In this document: positions 1 to 8,424 of the stretch, in pieces | Position numbering within the stretch: the stretch's first letter is position 1 | How the letters are laid out: each line of letters opens with the position of its first letter | Notes under the pieces: model-generated | The model's input: only the letters and a program-made list of their open reading frames with translations | Told to the model about the DNA's origin: nothing | Database searches by the model: none | NCBI GenBank assembly: GCA_963815305.1 | Contig: CAWFFW010000001.1 | Coordinates: forward strand, 3,224,001 to 3,288,000 | DNA: 64,000 nt | Source: CAXBID01 sp963815305 | GTDB lineage: Bacteria; Bacteroidota; Bacteroidia; Flavobacteriales; Flavobacteriaceae | Direction of reading: 5' to 3' | Made by a program: the position numbers and the translations under genes

Positions 1-541
1 TTTAGGCAAATCTAGGTATTTTGATCAGCGGTTTATTCCAGCTTTGGAAGCGTTTAACTACATTTTATACAAATACCCCGCAAGTGATAAAATAAATCAG
101 GCTAAAATTTGGCGTGAAAAAACAAATATTCGTTTAAATAACGATGAATTAGCGATTAAAAACTTAAAACGTCTCCTAAAACAAGAAGAATTAGAAGATC
201 AAGATTTAGCTGATGCCACCTCTATGTTGGCCCAAGCTTATTTAAATATAAAATCTATAGATAGTGCGATCACACAATTAGAAATTGCATCTCAAGCCAC
301 AAAAAGTAATGATGAACGTGGAAGGTATCGTTTTATCCAAGGCCAATTATATAACCAATTGCGTTATAAAGATAGCGCTAATTTAGCGTTCGATAAAGTC
401 ATAGAGCTTAATCGAAAAACAACGAGAATCTACATGATTAGTGCGCATCTTGAAAAGTTGAAAAATTTCGATTTTGAAAATGATAATAAATTAGAAGCTA
501 CAGAATTACTTGTTGAACTTGAAGAAAACAGAAGAAAATAG
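1..541 (+). CDS. porW: PorW/SprE-type TPR protein, 5' part (open at window edge, ends at frameshift)
   Basis: The frame is already open at base 2, so the true start lies upstream of the window. The visible residues are helical and TPR-like, with repeats about 34 residues apart, followed by a phrase resembling AYLNIKSIDSAITQLE. Content and position (directly before a bactofilin and the atp genes) match the flavobacterial lipoprotein called SprE or PorW, known to be needed for type IX secretion and gliding motility. The frame stops at 539-541, but the protein clearly continues in the next frame: skipping one base at 533 restores the reading EENR-ENRPFLDK. Seen here: the break. Inferred: family name, from neighbours and remembered sequence style. 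It may be a real mutation or a base-calling error. Confidence 0.75.
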   Translation, partial: LGKSRYFDQRFIPALEAFNYILYKYPASDKINQAKIWREKTNIRLNNDELAIKNLKRLLKQEELEDQDLADATSMLAQAYLNIKSIDSAITQLEIASQATKSNDERGRYRFIQGQLYNQLRYKDSANLAFDKVIELNRKTTRIYMISAHLEKLKNFDFENDNKLEATELLVELEENRRK

Positions 542-2198
542 ACCTTTTTTGGATAAAATTTATCATCAAATAGGAGAATATTATAGAGGTAACGAATCGG
601 ATTCTTTAGCAACGGCATATTATAATAAATCGTTAAGAACAAACTCTGTCGATAAACTTTTAAAAGCAAAAAATTACGAAATTCTAGGTGATATGAATTT
701 TGATGAATCTATATACCGGACCGCTGGTGAGTATTATGATAGCACCATGACCAGTTTAATGGTTGATTCAAAACCTTTCAGAATAATAAAAAGGAAACGG
801 GACAATTTAGATGATGTTATTTATTATGAAGCGATTGCCCAAGTAAATGATAGTATTTTAAACTTGGTAAATTTGTCAGATAGTGATAGACTTACTTTTT
901 TTGAAACTTTTGTAGAAAAACTAAAACTAAAAGCTAAAGAACAAAAGAAAAAAGAAGACGCTCTTGAAGCTATAAAACGAAATAATGGTTTAGCCACTGC
1001 AAATAAAGCTATAGGTGCTAATTTAAATAGAAGTGGCGCACCAAACCAAGCAGCAGTATTTTATTTTTATAATCCAACTACGGTGGCCTATGGTAAAAAC
1101 GAGTTTGTTAAATATTGGGGAGATAGACCGCTTGAAGATAATTGGCGGTGGTCTAGCAAGGGAAAATCTAGTAGTATTGGCGGCTCTTCAAATATTGATA
1201 TAGTAGCTCTAGCTTCGGATGATGAAATGTTTGATGCACAGTTTTACATCTCTAAAATTCCTTCTGATGAAAAAGAAATTGATAGTATTTCAAAAGACAG
1301 AAATTATGCCTACTATCAATTAGGATTGATTTATAAGGAAAAGTTTAAAGAATACGAATTAGCTAAAAATAAATTTCAAACGCTCCTACAAAGCAATCCA
1401 GACGAAAAATTAATTCTTCCTTCAAAATATAATTTATATAAAATATATGAGCTTTTGGGTAAAAATGATGAAGCTTCTATTACTAAAAATGAGATTATCA
1501 AAAACTATCCTCAATCACGATATGCCATTATTTTGGCGAACCCTGAATTAGTTTCGGATAGAGATGAAAACAGTCCTGAGAGCTTATATAAAGCACTTTA
1601 CAGGCAGCACGAAAACCAAGACTATTTAGAGGTTATATCTAAAAGTGAAGATTATATAAACAGGTTTGATGATGAGCCTATTGTGCCCAAATTAGAGTTA
1701 TTGAAAGCTACCGCAATGGGTCGTTTATATGGCTATGGAGCCTACAAACAAGCCATCAATGATTTGGCTGTAACGTATGCTAACACTGAAGAAGGTAAAC
1801 AGGCGCAAAACATACAAAATAATGTGTTACCTAAAATAGCGAGCTCAGATTTTATTCAACATACAGATAGTATTATTGGTAATTATAAAGTTGTTTTTCA
1901 ATTTAAAAATCCAAAACCAGAACAAGTTCTAGAATTTAAAAAAACTTTAGAGGATGTTTTAGCAACCATTCGTTATTACGATTTAAATACATCGCTTGAT
2001 GTTTATGATCCAGTTACAAAATTTGTAGTTATCCATGGTTTTAAAAATGCTCAAGTAGCAAAAACATTTAATCAATTATTAACCAAGGAAAACAAGAAGA
2101 AAATAAAATTTCCATATTTTGCAATATCATCTGCAAACTATCAAATTATTCAAATTCATAAAAATTTGGATTCTTATTTGAATATTGATAATAATTAA
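534..2198 (+). CDS. porW: PorW/SprE-type TPR protein, 3' part (continuation after frameshift)
   Basis: This is the remaining 550-odd residues of the protein begun at the window edge. An ATG exists at 510 in this frame, but it reads an out-of-frame stretch of the first part and is unlikely to be a real start; homologous coding resumes at about 534. TPR-like helices run through the middle (for example around 1300-1560 and 1600-1800), after a Lys/Glu-rich segment near 930-960. The last about 110 residues look like a separate alpha/beta domain. PorW/SprE is known as an outer-membrane-associated lipoprotein of the type IX secretion and gliding machinery. Together with gldH at 26.7 kb this predicts a secreting, probably gliding organism. 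A 12-base gap separates it from the bactofilin gene. Confidence 0.75.
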   Translation, partial: ENRPFLDKIYHQIGEYYRGNESDSLATAYYNKSLRTNSVDKLLKAKNYEILGDMNFDESIYRTAGEYYDSTMTSLMVDSKPFRIIKRKRDNLDDVIYYEAIAQVNDSILNLVNLSDSDRLTFFETFVEKLKLKAKEQKKKEDALEAIKRNNGLATANKAIGANLNRSGAPNQAAVFYFYNPTTVAYGKNEFVKYWGDRPLEDNWRWSSKGKSSSIGGSSNIDIVALASDDEMFDAQFYISKIPSDEKEIDSISKDRNYAYYQLGLIYKEKFKEYELAKNKFQTLLQSNPDEKLILPSKYNLYKIYELLGKNDEASITKNEIIKNYPQSRYAIILANPELVSDRDENSPESLYKALYRQHENQDYLEVISKSEDYINRFDDEPIVPKLELLKATAMGRLYGYGAYKQAINDLAVTYANTEEGKQAQNIQNNVLPKIASSDFIQHTDSIIGNYKVVFQFKNPKPEQVLEFKKTLEDVLATIRYYDLNTSLDVYDPVTKFVVIHGFKNAQVAKTFNQLLTKENKKKIKFPYFAISSANYQIIQIHKNLDSYLNIDNN

Positions 2199-2210
2199 AC
2201 CTAACAAAAT

Positions 2211-2639
2211 ATGTTCTCTGATAATAAAAAAGATAAAAACAAAAATATGGTAGAAGGAACAAATAGTCAAAACATCATATCACAAGGCACCAAAATTGTG
2301 GGCGATTTTAATAGCCAAGGCGATTTTAGAATTGATGGTGCGGTTGAAGGAAACATCAAAACAACAGGGAAAGTGGTTGTTGGGAAAGAAGGATTTATTA
2401 AAGGGACACTTCAAGGGACTGATGCTTATTTTGAAGGTAAATTTTCAGGTAAGTTAGCTTTATCAGGAACATTAACTTTGAAGGGAACTGCTCATATTGA
2501 AGGGGAAGTAGTGGTAGGAAAACTTGCAGTAGAACCTGGTGCTAATTTTAATGTTACTTGTGCCATGAAAGGTTCAGTAAAAGAAATAAGTAAAGGTGAA
2601 CAACAAGAAAGAAAAACCGAAACAGGTAAAACAACTTAA
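2211..2639 (+). CDS. Bactofilin family polymer-forming cytoskeletal protein
   Basis: This is a 142-residue protein. A polar, probably unstructured N-terminus of about 20 residues is followed by a Gly/Val/Ile-rich core with six-to-eight-residue periodicity (GDFRIDGAVEGNIKTTGKVV and similar phrases), the pattern of the right-handed beta-helix of bactofilins (DUF583). The tail is charged. Bactofilins polymerise without nucleotide into membrane-linked filaments and scaffold envelope enzymes; the exact partner here cannot be read from sequence. Its 3' end overlaps the next gene (atpZ) by 44 bases, so the two are probably translationally coupled. In flavobacteria this gene commonly sits between porW and the atp genes, as here. 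Confidence 0.9.
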   Translation: MFSDNKKDKNKNMVEGTNSQNIISQGTKIVGDFNSQGDFRIDGAVEGNIKTTGKVVVGKEGFIKGTLQGTDAYFEGKFSGKLALSGTLTLKGTAHIEGEVVVGKLAVEPGANFNVTCAMKGSVKEISKGEQQERKTETGKTT

Positions 2640-2829
2640 ACAAATTGCAGCTTTGTCAGGTATTGCAATACAAATGGGTTTAACTATATACTTATTTGTG
2701 GTTTTAGGAAAATGGTTAGATTCTAAATTTAATGCCTCAGGAAAAGCGTTCTTAATTATTTGTACGTTATGTGGTGTGGCTATATCTTTATATGCCGTAT
2801 TAAAACAAATAAAGAAATTAAATCCCTGA
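2596..2829 (+). CDS. atpZ: AtpZ/AtpI-family ATP synthase accessory membrane protein
   Basis: This 77-residue protein has two predicted membrane helices (about residues 17-40 and 48-70) separated by the short loop WLDSKFNASGK, the usual shape of the AtpZ/AtpI family. These proteins assist assembly of the ATP synthase c-ring or ion loading next to F0. The likely start is GTG at 2596, inside the end of the bactofilin gene; no ATG gives a full first helix. The stop TGA overlaps the ATG of the next gene. Family assignment rests on length, topology and position before atpB. Confidence 0.8.
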   Translation: MNNKKEKPKQVKQLKQIAALSGIAIQMGLTIYLFVVLGKWLDSKFNASGKAFLIICTLCGVAISLYAVLKQIKKLNP

Positions 2830-3227
2830 TGCCTTTAAAAAAATTAGTAGCTCAATGTTTTACATTAGTTATTGTGGTTATGATAGCATTTATAATTCAT
2901 TCTGTTATAAATAATTCTTTAACCAATTCTATTGAAATTAATCAAATAATACTTTCGTATTCAGTAAATATAATGATGGCACTAGCCGTTATTATATGTC
3001 TTTTTTTGCTTCAAAGAAAATTTAAAGATCAATTAGGCTTCATATTTATGGGAGCAAGTATGCTGAAATTCATAATTTTCTTTATTGTTTTTTATCCTAT
3101 CTATAATTTAGATAAAGATTTAAGTAGATTAGAATTTTCAACTTTTTTTATCCCTTATGTCATATGCCTAATTTCAGAAAGTGTTATTTTATCTAAGCTT
3201 TTCAATAGTTTAGATCATCATAATTAA
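2829..3227 (+). CDS. DUF6168-like four-helix membrane protein of the atp cluster
   Basis: Starting at the ATG that overlaps the atpZ stop (TGATG), this gene encodes 132 residues with four hydrophobic segments (about 9-28, 40-60, 70-92 and 103-125). An earlier in-frame start near 2760 would only extend into atpZ and is rejected. Similar small membrane proteins occur between atpZ and atpB in flavobacteria (DUF6168). By position it could be a divergent counterpart of AtpI, which in other bacteria helps c-ring assembly; that is inference. The next gene has its own promoter, so this one probably ends the upstream transcript, with some read-through possible. Confidence 0.7.
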   Translation: MPLKKLVAQCFTLVIVVMIAFIIHSVINNSLTNSIEINQIILSYSVNIMMALAVIICLFLLQRKFKDQLGFIFMGASMLKFIIFFIVFYPIYNLDKDLSRLEFSTFFIPYVICLISESVILSKLFNSLDHHN

Positions 3228-3256
3228 TTGAAACTGAATCAAAAAATAATATTAAA

Positions 3257-3293
3257 TTTTGTTTTCTGATTTTGGTTTAAAAGCATACCTTTG
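3257..3293 (+). promoter_or_regulatory. Bacteroidota-type promoter for atpB
   Basis: A -7 box TACCTTTG lies at 3286-3293, matching the Bacteroidota consensus TAnnTTTG. A TTTTG at 3257-3261 could be the -33 element, although its spacing of 24 bases is on the long side. The atpB ATG follows at 3318, so the leader would be short. This would let the F0F1 genes be transcribed apart from the upstream bactofilin/atpZ genes. Confidence 0.55.
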
Positions 3294-3317
3294 CACCGAT
3301 TTTTAAGCCATATAAAT

Positions 3318-4412
3318 ATGTTGAAAGAATTTTTAACAAAGCTTTTTCTACTTACAATTATTTTCAGTTCATTTTCACTTGTGGCACAAGAGGAATTGCG
3401 CAACCTAGATTCTGGACATGAAGGAGATGAAGATGTGAAAACGGAAATAAAGGACTATATCAATCATCACTTGCTTGATTCACATGGTTTTAACCTAACG
3501 TCTTACACAGCAGAAAATGGTGAGCACAAATACATTGGCTTTCCTTTGCCTGTTATTCTTTGGGATGATGGTTTAAAAGTATTTTCTTCATCTAAATTGC
3601 ACCACGGAGAAACCGTTGTTGAGGTTGATGGTAACTACTATAAATCGTATCACGGGAAAATATATAAAACAGATGCTTCTGGTACAATAAATTATGACGA
3701 AGATCATCATGCAACCAATGAGAAACCTTTAGATTTTTCTATTACTAAAAACGTGTTCACTATTTTTATTATCGGTGTACTTATGTTTTTTATGTTTAGA
3801 AACATGGCAAAAAGATATAAAAAGAGTGTTTTACCAAAAGGTATTGGTCGTGCTTTAGAACCTATAATTTTGTACATAAGAGACGATATAGCAATCCCAA
3901 ATATTGGTATTAAAAAATACAAACGTTACATGCCTTATTTATTAACGGTTTTCTTTTTTATCTGGATCATCAACTTATTAGGATTAACACCACTAGGTAT
4001 TAATGTTACTAACAATATAGCAGTGACTTTAGCACTAGCTTTAATCACCTATTTCTTAACAACGTTTACAGCAAATAGAAACTATTGGGGTCATATTTTT
4101 TGGATGCCTGGTGTGCCTTGGCCCATGCGTATTATATTAGCGCCTATTGAGTTGTTAGGAACTCTTATTAAACCTTTTTCATTAATGATTCGTTTGTATG
4201 CAAACATTACAGCAGGACACATTGTATTAATGAGCATTATTGGTTTAATGTTTATATTTAAAAATTGGTTGGGAAGTTCACTTTCTTTTGGTTTAGCATT
4301 TGCTTTGTCTTTATTAGAACTTTTGGTAGCCGCTTTACAAGCATATATCTTTACGATGTTATCTGCTTTATATTTTGGGTCAGCAGTTGAAGAACATCAT
4401 GATGACCACTAA
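3318..4412 (+). CDS. atpB: ATP synthase F0 subunit a
   Basis: This 364-residue proton channel subunit of the F-type ATP synthase has a signal-like N-terminus (residues 1-24, ending LVAQ), a periplasmic region of about 110 residues rich in His and Asp, and then the usual five or six membrane helices. The conserved channel helix is visible as IKPFSLMIRLYANITAGH, with the essential Arg. I chose the ATG at 3318 rather than an in-frame TTG at 3291, because the TTG falls inside the -7 promoter box and the ATG begins the signal sequence. The extended periplasmic N-terminus is typical of Bacteroidota subunit a. It is followed by atpE. Confidence 0.95.
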   Translation: MLKEFLTKLFLLTIIFSSFSLVAQEELRNLDSGHEGDEDVKTEIKDYINHHLLDSHGFNLTSYTAENGEHKYIGFPLPVILWDDGLKVFSSSKLHHGETVVEVDGNYYKSYHGKIYKTDASGTINYDEDHHATNEKPLDFSITKNVFTIFIIGVLMFFMFRNMAKRYKKSVLPKGIGRALEPIILYIRDDIAIPNIGIKKYKRYMPYLLTVFFFIWIINLLGLTPLGINVTNNIAVTLALALITYFLTTFTANRNYWGHIFWMPGVPWPMRIILAPIELLGTLIKPFSLMIRLYANITAGHIVLMSIIGLMFIFKNWLGSSLSFGLAFALSLLELLVAALQAYIFTMLSALYFGSAVEEHHDDH

Positions 4413-4444
4413 AAACGAATGTTTAATTTTTTAATTTATATATT

Positions 4445-4636
4445 ATGACAATTCCAAGTATTGTTGGTGCAGGTTTAATCGTTATTGGTGCCGGTTTAGG
4501 TATTGGTAGAATTGGTGGATCTGCTATGGACGCTATTGCACGTCAACCAGAAGCTTCTGGAAAAATTCAAACTGCTATGCTTATTGCAGCAGCCCTTATT
4601 GAAGGTATTGGATTTGCTGCATTATTTGCAGGGTAG
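4445..4636 (+). CDS. atpE: ATP synthase F0 subunit c
   Basis: This 63-residue hairpin protein forms the rotor ring. Helix 1 is Gly/Ile-rich, the polar loop carries RQPE (residues 33-36), and helix 2 carries the ion-binding Glu at residue 53 in LIEGIG. The residue after this Glu is Gly, and helix 1 lacks a Gln partner, which fits proton rather than sodium coupling; this is read from known c-ring rules. A near-perfect hairpin with a T-run follows immediately and could raise the ratio of atpE transcript to the downstream genes. Confidence 0.95.
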   Translation: MTIPSIVGAGLIVIGAGLGIGRIGGSAMDAIARQPEASGKIQTAMLIAAALIEGIGFAALFAG

Positions 4637-4643
4637 AAAAGCA

Positions 4644-4680
4644 AAAAGCAGCTTTAACGGTTGGTTAAAGCTGCTTTTTT
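4644..4680 (+). terminator. Intra-operon terminator-like hairpin between atpE and atpF
   Basis: A 15-bp perfect stem (4644-4658 paired with 4664-4678) closes a five-base loop and ends in six T residues. It has the full look of a Rho-independent terminator but lies between atpE and atpF, 32 bases before the atpF ATG. Partial termination or protection of the 3' end of a short atpB-atpE transcript would favour production of subunit c, which is needed in many copies per complex. Confidence 0.85.
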
Positions 4681-4712
4681 AAAATTAATATTTATTAAAA
4701 ACATAGATATAA

Positions 4713-5213
4713 ATGGATAAGTTAATTAATGAGTTTTCAATAGGATTATTCTTCTGGCAGTTAGTATTGTTCATAGCTTTAGTTTTACTTTTAAGAAAAT
4801 TTGCTTGGAAACCAATACTTGATGCTGTTGAGAAAAGAGAAAGTGGAATAGAAGATGCATTAAAATCTGCTGAAAACGCAAAATTAGAAATGCAAAATCT
4901 TCAAGCTGATAATCAAAAATTATTAAAAGAAGCAAGAGCTGAACGTGAATTAATGTTGAAAGAAGCTCGTGAGATAAAAAATAAAATGATTGATGACGCT
5001 AAGGGCGAAGCTCAAGAACAAGCTAATATAATGATTCAACAAGCACAGGCAGCTATTGAAGGAGAAAAGAAATCTGCTATGGCTGAACTTAAAAGCCATG
5101 TTGCTGGTTTATCAATAGAAATAGCTGAAAAAATGGTGCGTGCAGAATTATCTAACAAAGACAAACAATTAAAATTGGTTGAAACGATGTTAAATGAAGA
5201 ATCATTAAATTAA
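4713..5213 (+). CDS. atpF: ATP synthase F0 subunit b
   Basis: This 166-residue peripheral-stalk subunit has one N-terminal membrane helix (about residues 8-28, FSIGLFFWQLVLFIALVLLL) followed by a long charged helix rich in Ala, Glu and Lys that forms the right-handed coiled coil reaching F1. The length is normal for the family. It sits after the hairpin that follows atpE and six bases before atpH, as in a standard atp operon. No second b-type gene is present. Confidence 0.95.
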   Translation: MDKLINEFSIGLFFWQLVLFIALVLLLRKFAWKPILDAVEKRESGIEDALKSAENAKLEMQNLQADNQKLLKEARAERELMLKEAREIKNKMIDDAKGEAQEQANIMIQQAQAAIEGEKKSAMAELKSHVAGLSIEIAEKMVRAELSNKDKQLKLVETMLNEESLN

Positions 5214-5218
5214 GTAAC

Positions 5219-5755
5219 ATGGCGGGAGGAAGAGCAGCGATACGTTACGCAAAAGCAGTGCTAAGTTTAGCTACAGATCAGAAAACAGCAGATGTTGTTA
5301 ATGCTGATATGAAGTTAATAGCAAACACAATTTCAGGAAGTAAGGATTTAAGTGAAGCGCTTCAAAGTCCCGTAGTGCCTTCTACTATAAAAAAATCTGT
5401 TTTACTAGAAGTTTTTAAAAACACAAACCAATCAACATTAAGTTTAATTGATACTTTAGTTGTAAATAATAGGATAGATATTCTTGAACAAGTAGCTGTA
5501 AAATACAATCAACTATTCGACGAATCAAAAGGTATAGAACTTGCAACAGTAACTACTGCAATTGCACTAACTCCAGATTTAGAAAAAAAAGTACTAGCAA
5601 AAGCAAAAGCGCTTGTGGGTAAAGATGTTGAAATAAAAAACATTATAGATGAAAGTATTTTAGGTGGTTTCATTTTACGCATTGGCGATGTGCAATATAA
5701 CGCAAGCATTTCAAATCAATTAAGCAAATTAAAAAGAGAATTTACATTAAATTAA
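5219..5755 (+). CDS. atpH: ATP synthase F1 subunit delta
   Basis: This 178-residue protein links the peripheral stalk to the top of F1. The N-terminal helical domain (RAAIRYAKAVLSLA) and the C-terminal region (ESILGGFILRIGDVQYNASI, with the usual GG followed by a short strand and Asn-rich end) match the OSCP/delta family. The ATG at 5219 follows atpF by five bases. A 65-base spacer without a recognisable feature precedes atpA. Confidence 0.93.
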   Translation: MAGGRAAIRYAKAVLSLATDQKTADVVNADMKLIANTISGSKDLSEALQSPVVPSTIKKSVLLEVFKNTNQSTLSLIDTLVVNNRIDILEQVAVKYNQLFDESKGIELATVTTAIALTPDLEKKVLAKAKALVGKDVEIKNIIDESILGGFILRIGDVQYNASISNQLSKLKREFTLN

Positions 5756-5820
5756 AAACGTTTTGTCACATTGAGCACAGTTTAAGCGTGTTCTAAAAAC
5801 GAAATTTAAATATATTAAAG

Positions 5821-7401
5821 ATGGCAGAAGTAAAACCAGCTGAAATATCAGCAATCTTAAAACAACAACTTTCAGGTTTTGAAGCAGGAGCTTCATTAGA
5901 TGAGGTAGGAACTGTATTAACCGTAGGTGATGGTATTGTGCGCGCGTACGGATTAGCTAACGCACAGTATGGTGAGTTGGTTGAATTTGAAGGCGGGCTA
6001 GAAGGCATTGTTCTTAACCTTGAGGAAGACAATGTTGGTATTGTATTGCTAGGTGCTTCTGTAGGTGTTAGAGAAGGGTCCACAGTAAAACGCACGAATA
6101 GAATTGCCTCTATTAATGTTGGTGAAGGTATTGTAGGTCGTGTTGTTGATACATTGGGCAATCCTATTGATGGTAAAGGCCCAATTTCAGGTAAAACTTA
6201 CGAAATGCCTTTGGAGCGTAAAGCACCAGGAGTTATTTTCCGTGAACCAGTAACTGAACCGTTACAAACAGGTATTAAATCTATCGATGCTATGATTCCA
6301 GTAGGTCGTGGTCAACGTGAGTTGGTTATTGGCGACCGTCAAACAGGTAAAACAGCAGTTTGTATTGATACTATTTTAAATCAAAAAGAATTTTACGACG
6401 CAGGTGAACCTGTATTTTGTATATATGTTGCCGTTGGTCAAAAAGCATCAACAGTAGCATTAATTGCCAAAACTTTGGAAGAAAAAGGCGCATTAGCTTA
6501 TACAACCATAGTTGCAGCAAACGCATCAGATCCTGCAGCCATGCAAGTTTATGCACCATTTACGGGAGCATCTATTGGGGAGTATTTTAGAGATACGGGT
6601 AGACCCGCTTTAATTGTGTTTGATGATTTATCAAAACAAGCTGTTGCATACCGTGAAGTATCTTTGTTATTACGTCGCCCGCCAGGACGTGAAGCATATC
6701 CTGGTGATGTATTTTATTTACACTCTAGATTATTAGAACGTTCTGCAAAAGTGATCAACAATGACGAGATTGCTAAAAACATGAACGATCTACCAGATTC
6801 TTTAAAGCCAATCGTAAAAGGAGGAGGTTCTTTAACAGCTTTGCCCATTATTGAAACACAAGCCGGTGACGTATCAGCATATATTCCAACTAACGTAATT
6901 TCGATTACCGATGGACAGATTTTCTTAGATGGAGATTTATTCAATTCAGGAGTTCGTCCAGCTATTAATGTAGGTATTTCGGTGTCTCGTGTTGGTGGTA
7001 ATGCTCAGATTAAATCTATGAAAAAGGTAGCAGGTACATTAAAACTAGATCAAGCACAGTATCGTGAATTAGAAGCGTTTGCTAAATTTGGTTCAGATTT
7101 AGATGCGGTTACTTTAAATGTTATTGAAAAAGGAAAGCGCAACGTTGAGATTCTAAAACAAGCACAAAACGATCCGTTTACCGTTGAAGATCAAATTGCA
7201 ATTATTTATGCAGGATCTAAAAATTTATTAAGAGATGTGCCTGTTGAAAAAGTAAAAGAATTTGAAAGAGATTATTTAGAATTCTTAAAAGCTAAGCACG
7301 CCGATGTTTTAGCAACGCTAAAAGCAGGTAAGTTAACTGATGAAGTTACAGATACTTTAACAGCTGTAGCAAAAGATTTATCAGGAAAATATAGAGCATA
7401 A
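5821..7401 (+). CDS. atpA: ATP synthase F1 subunit alpha
   Basis: This 526-residue non-catalytic nucleotide-binding subunit has an N-terminal beta-barrel domain, a central RecA-like domain with Walker A GDRQTGKT at residues 171-178, the Walker B-like strand ALIVFDDLSK, and the subunit-interface motif ISVSRVGGNAQ further on. The C-terminal helical bundle is complete. It is one of the best-conserved proteins in the window and supports the Bacteroidota assignment. The atpD and atpC genes, which would encode beta and epsilon, do not follow; in this phylum they usually form a separate locus. Confidence 0.98.
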   Translation: MAEVKPAEISAILKQQLSGFEAGASLDEVGTVLTVGDGIVRAYGLANAQYGELVEFEGGLEGIVLNLEEDNVGIVLLGASVGVREGSTVKRTNRIASINVGEGIVGRVVDTLGNPIDGKGPISGKTYEMPLERKAPGVIFREPVTEPLQTGIKSIDAMIPVGRGQRELVIGDRQTGKTAVCIDTILNQKEFYDAGEPVFCIYVAVGQKASTVALIAKTLEEKGALAYTTIVAANASDPAAMQVYAPFTGASIGEYFRDTGRPALIVFDDLSKQAVAYREVSLLLRRPPGREAYPGDVFYLHSRLLERSAKVINNDEIAKNMNDLPDSLKPIVKGGGSLTALPIIETQAGDVSAYIPTNVISITDGQIFLDGDLFNSGVRPAINVGISVSRVGGNAQIKSMKKVAGTLKLDQAQYRELEAFAKFGSDLDAVTLNVIEKGKRNVEILKQAQNDPFTVEDQIAIIYAGSKNLLRDVPVEKVKEFERDYLEFLKAKHADVLATLKAGKLTDEVTDTLTAVAKDLSGKYRA

Positions 7402-7403
7402 TT

Positions 7404-7478
7404 GTCATTCCTGCGAAGGTAGGAATCTCATGTTTTGAAGTTCAATTAAAATAGATTCCGCATCAAGTGCGGAATGAC
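7404..7478. repeat. REPIN-like palindromic repeat pair in the atpA-atpG spacer
   Basis: The 75-base element starts with GTCATTCC and ends with its exact reverse complement GGAATGAC. Each half is itself a small hairpin (TTCC...GGAA, then TTCCGCA...TGCGGAA), so the whole could form a cross-shaped fold. Related single copies are seen near 8355, 15218, 19164 and 25365. It lies between two co-transcribed genes and could affect mRNA stability. Confidence 0.7.
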
Positions 7479-7489
7479 AAAAAGAGATT

Positions 7490-8350
7490 ATGGCGAATCT
7501 AAAAGAAATACGTAACAGAATATCATCAGTATCTTCAACGATGCAGATTACCAGTGCTATGAAAATGGTATCTGCTGCAAAGTTAAAAAAGGCTCAAGAT
7601 GCTATTACAGCAATGCGTCCTTACGCTGATAAATTAACGGAGCTTTTACAGAGCTTAAGTGCCACTTTAGATGCAGATTCTGGTAGCGCATATTCTGAAC
7701 AGCGTGAATTGAAGAAAATACTTCTAGTACCCATAACCTCAAACAGAGGTTTGGCAGGTGCTTTTAATTCCAACATTATTAAAGAAGTTAATAGACTAAG
7801 ATCTACAACTTATGCCAATCAAGAAGTTTCATACTTGGTCATTGGAAAAAAGGCAAATGATGCTTTTAAGAAGACAAACCGTATTATTACCAACAAAAGT
7901 AACATTTATGATGATTTAACTTTTGATAATGTTGCAGAAATTGCACAAATTTTAATGGATAAATTTGTGTTTGGTGAGTTTGACAAAATAGAAATTGTAT
8001 ACAACAAATTCAAAAATGCAGCAACTCAGATTGTAATGACAGAACAATTTTTACCTATCATTCCTATTGAAGGTGATGTAAATATAAATACCGATTATAT
8101 TTTTGAACCATCGAAAATAGAAATCGTTGAGCAATTAATTCCTAAGTCCTTAAAAACACAGCTATATAAAAGTATTAGAGATTCGTTCGCTTCAGAACAT
8201 GGTGCACGTATGACGGCAATGCATAAAGCAACTGATAATGCCACTGAGTTGAGAGATCAACTTAAATTAACTTACAACAAAGCTCGTCAAGCATCTATTA
8301 CCAACGAAATCCTCGAGATTGTTGGTGGTGCAGAAGCTTTGAACAATTAA
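7490..8350 (+). CDS. atpG: ATP synthase F1 subunit gamma
   Basis: This 286-residue central rotor shaft has the typical N-terminal helix (MANLKEIRNRISSVSSTMQI) and a matching C-terminal helix with AMHKATDNATEL and ITNEILEIVGGAEAL. The middle alpha/beta domain is complete. It is the last atp gene of this cluster and is followed by a terminator. The unusual feature is the palindromic element between it and atpA. Confidence 0.96.
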   Translation: MANLKEIRNRISSVSSTMQITSAMKMVSAAKLKKAQDAITAMRPYADKLTELLQSLSATLDADSGSAYSEQRELKKILLVPITSNRGLAGAFNSNIIKEVNRLRSTTYANQEVSYLVIGKKANDAFKKTNRIITNKSNIYDDLTFDNVAEIAQILMDKFVFGEFDKIEIVYNKFKNAATQIVMTEQFLPIIPIEGDVNINTDYIFEPSKIEIVEQLIPKSLKTQLYKSIRDSFASEHGARMTAMHKATDNATELRDQLKLTYNKARQASITNEILEIVGGAEALNN

Positions 8351-8351
8351 T

Positions 8352-8376
8352 ATATTCCTGCGAACGTAGGAGTATT
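8352..8376. repeat. Degenerate single palindromic repeat after atpG
   Basis: A short hairpin sequence beginning ATTCCTGCGAACGTAGGA resembles the left half of the repeat in the atpA-atpG spacer (CATTCCTGCGAAGGTAGGA). It lies directly between the atpG stop and its terminator and appears to be a decayed single copy of the same family. Confidence 0.5.
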
Positions 8377-8391
8377 ATCCGAAATATTTAT

Positions 8392-8424
8392 AAAAACCTA
8401 ACTTTAACGAGTTAGGTTTTTTTG
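8392..8424 (+). terminator. Terminator of the atp operon
   Basis: The stem AAAAACCTAAC (8392-8402) pairs with GTTAGGTTTTT (8411-8421) around an eight-base loop and runs into a T-tract. It is a standard Rho-independent terminator placed 40 bases after atpG. Confidence 0.85.

Noticed and set aside
5793..6161. Minus-strand ORF of 122 codons opposite atpA
   Set aside because: It is Pro/Ser/Thr-rich shadow translation of a highly conserved atpA on the other strand.
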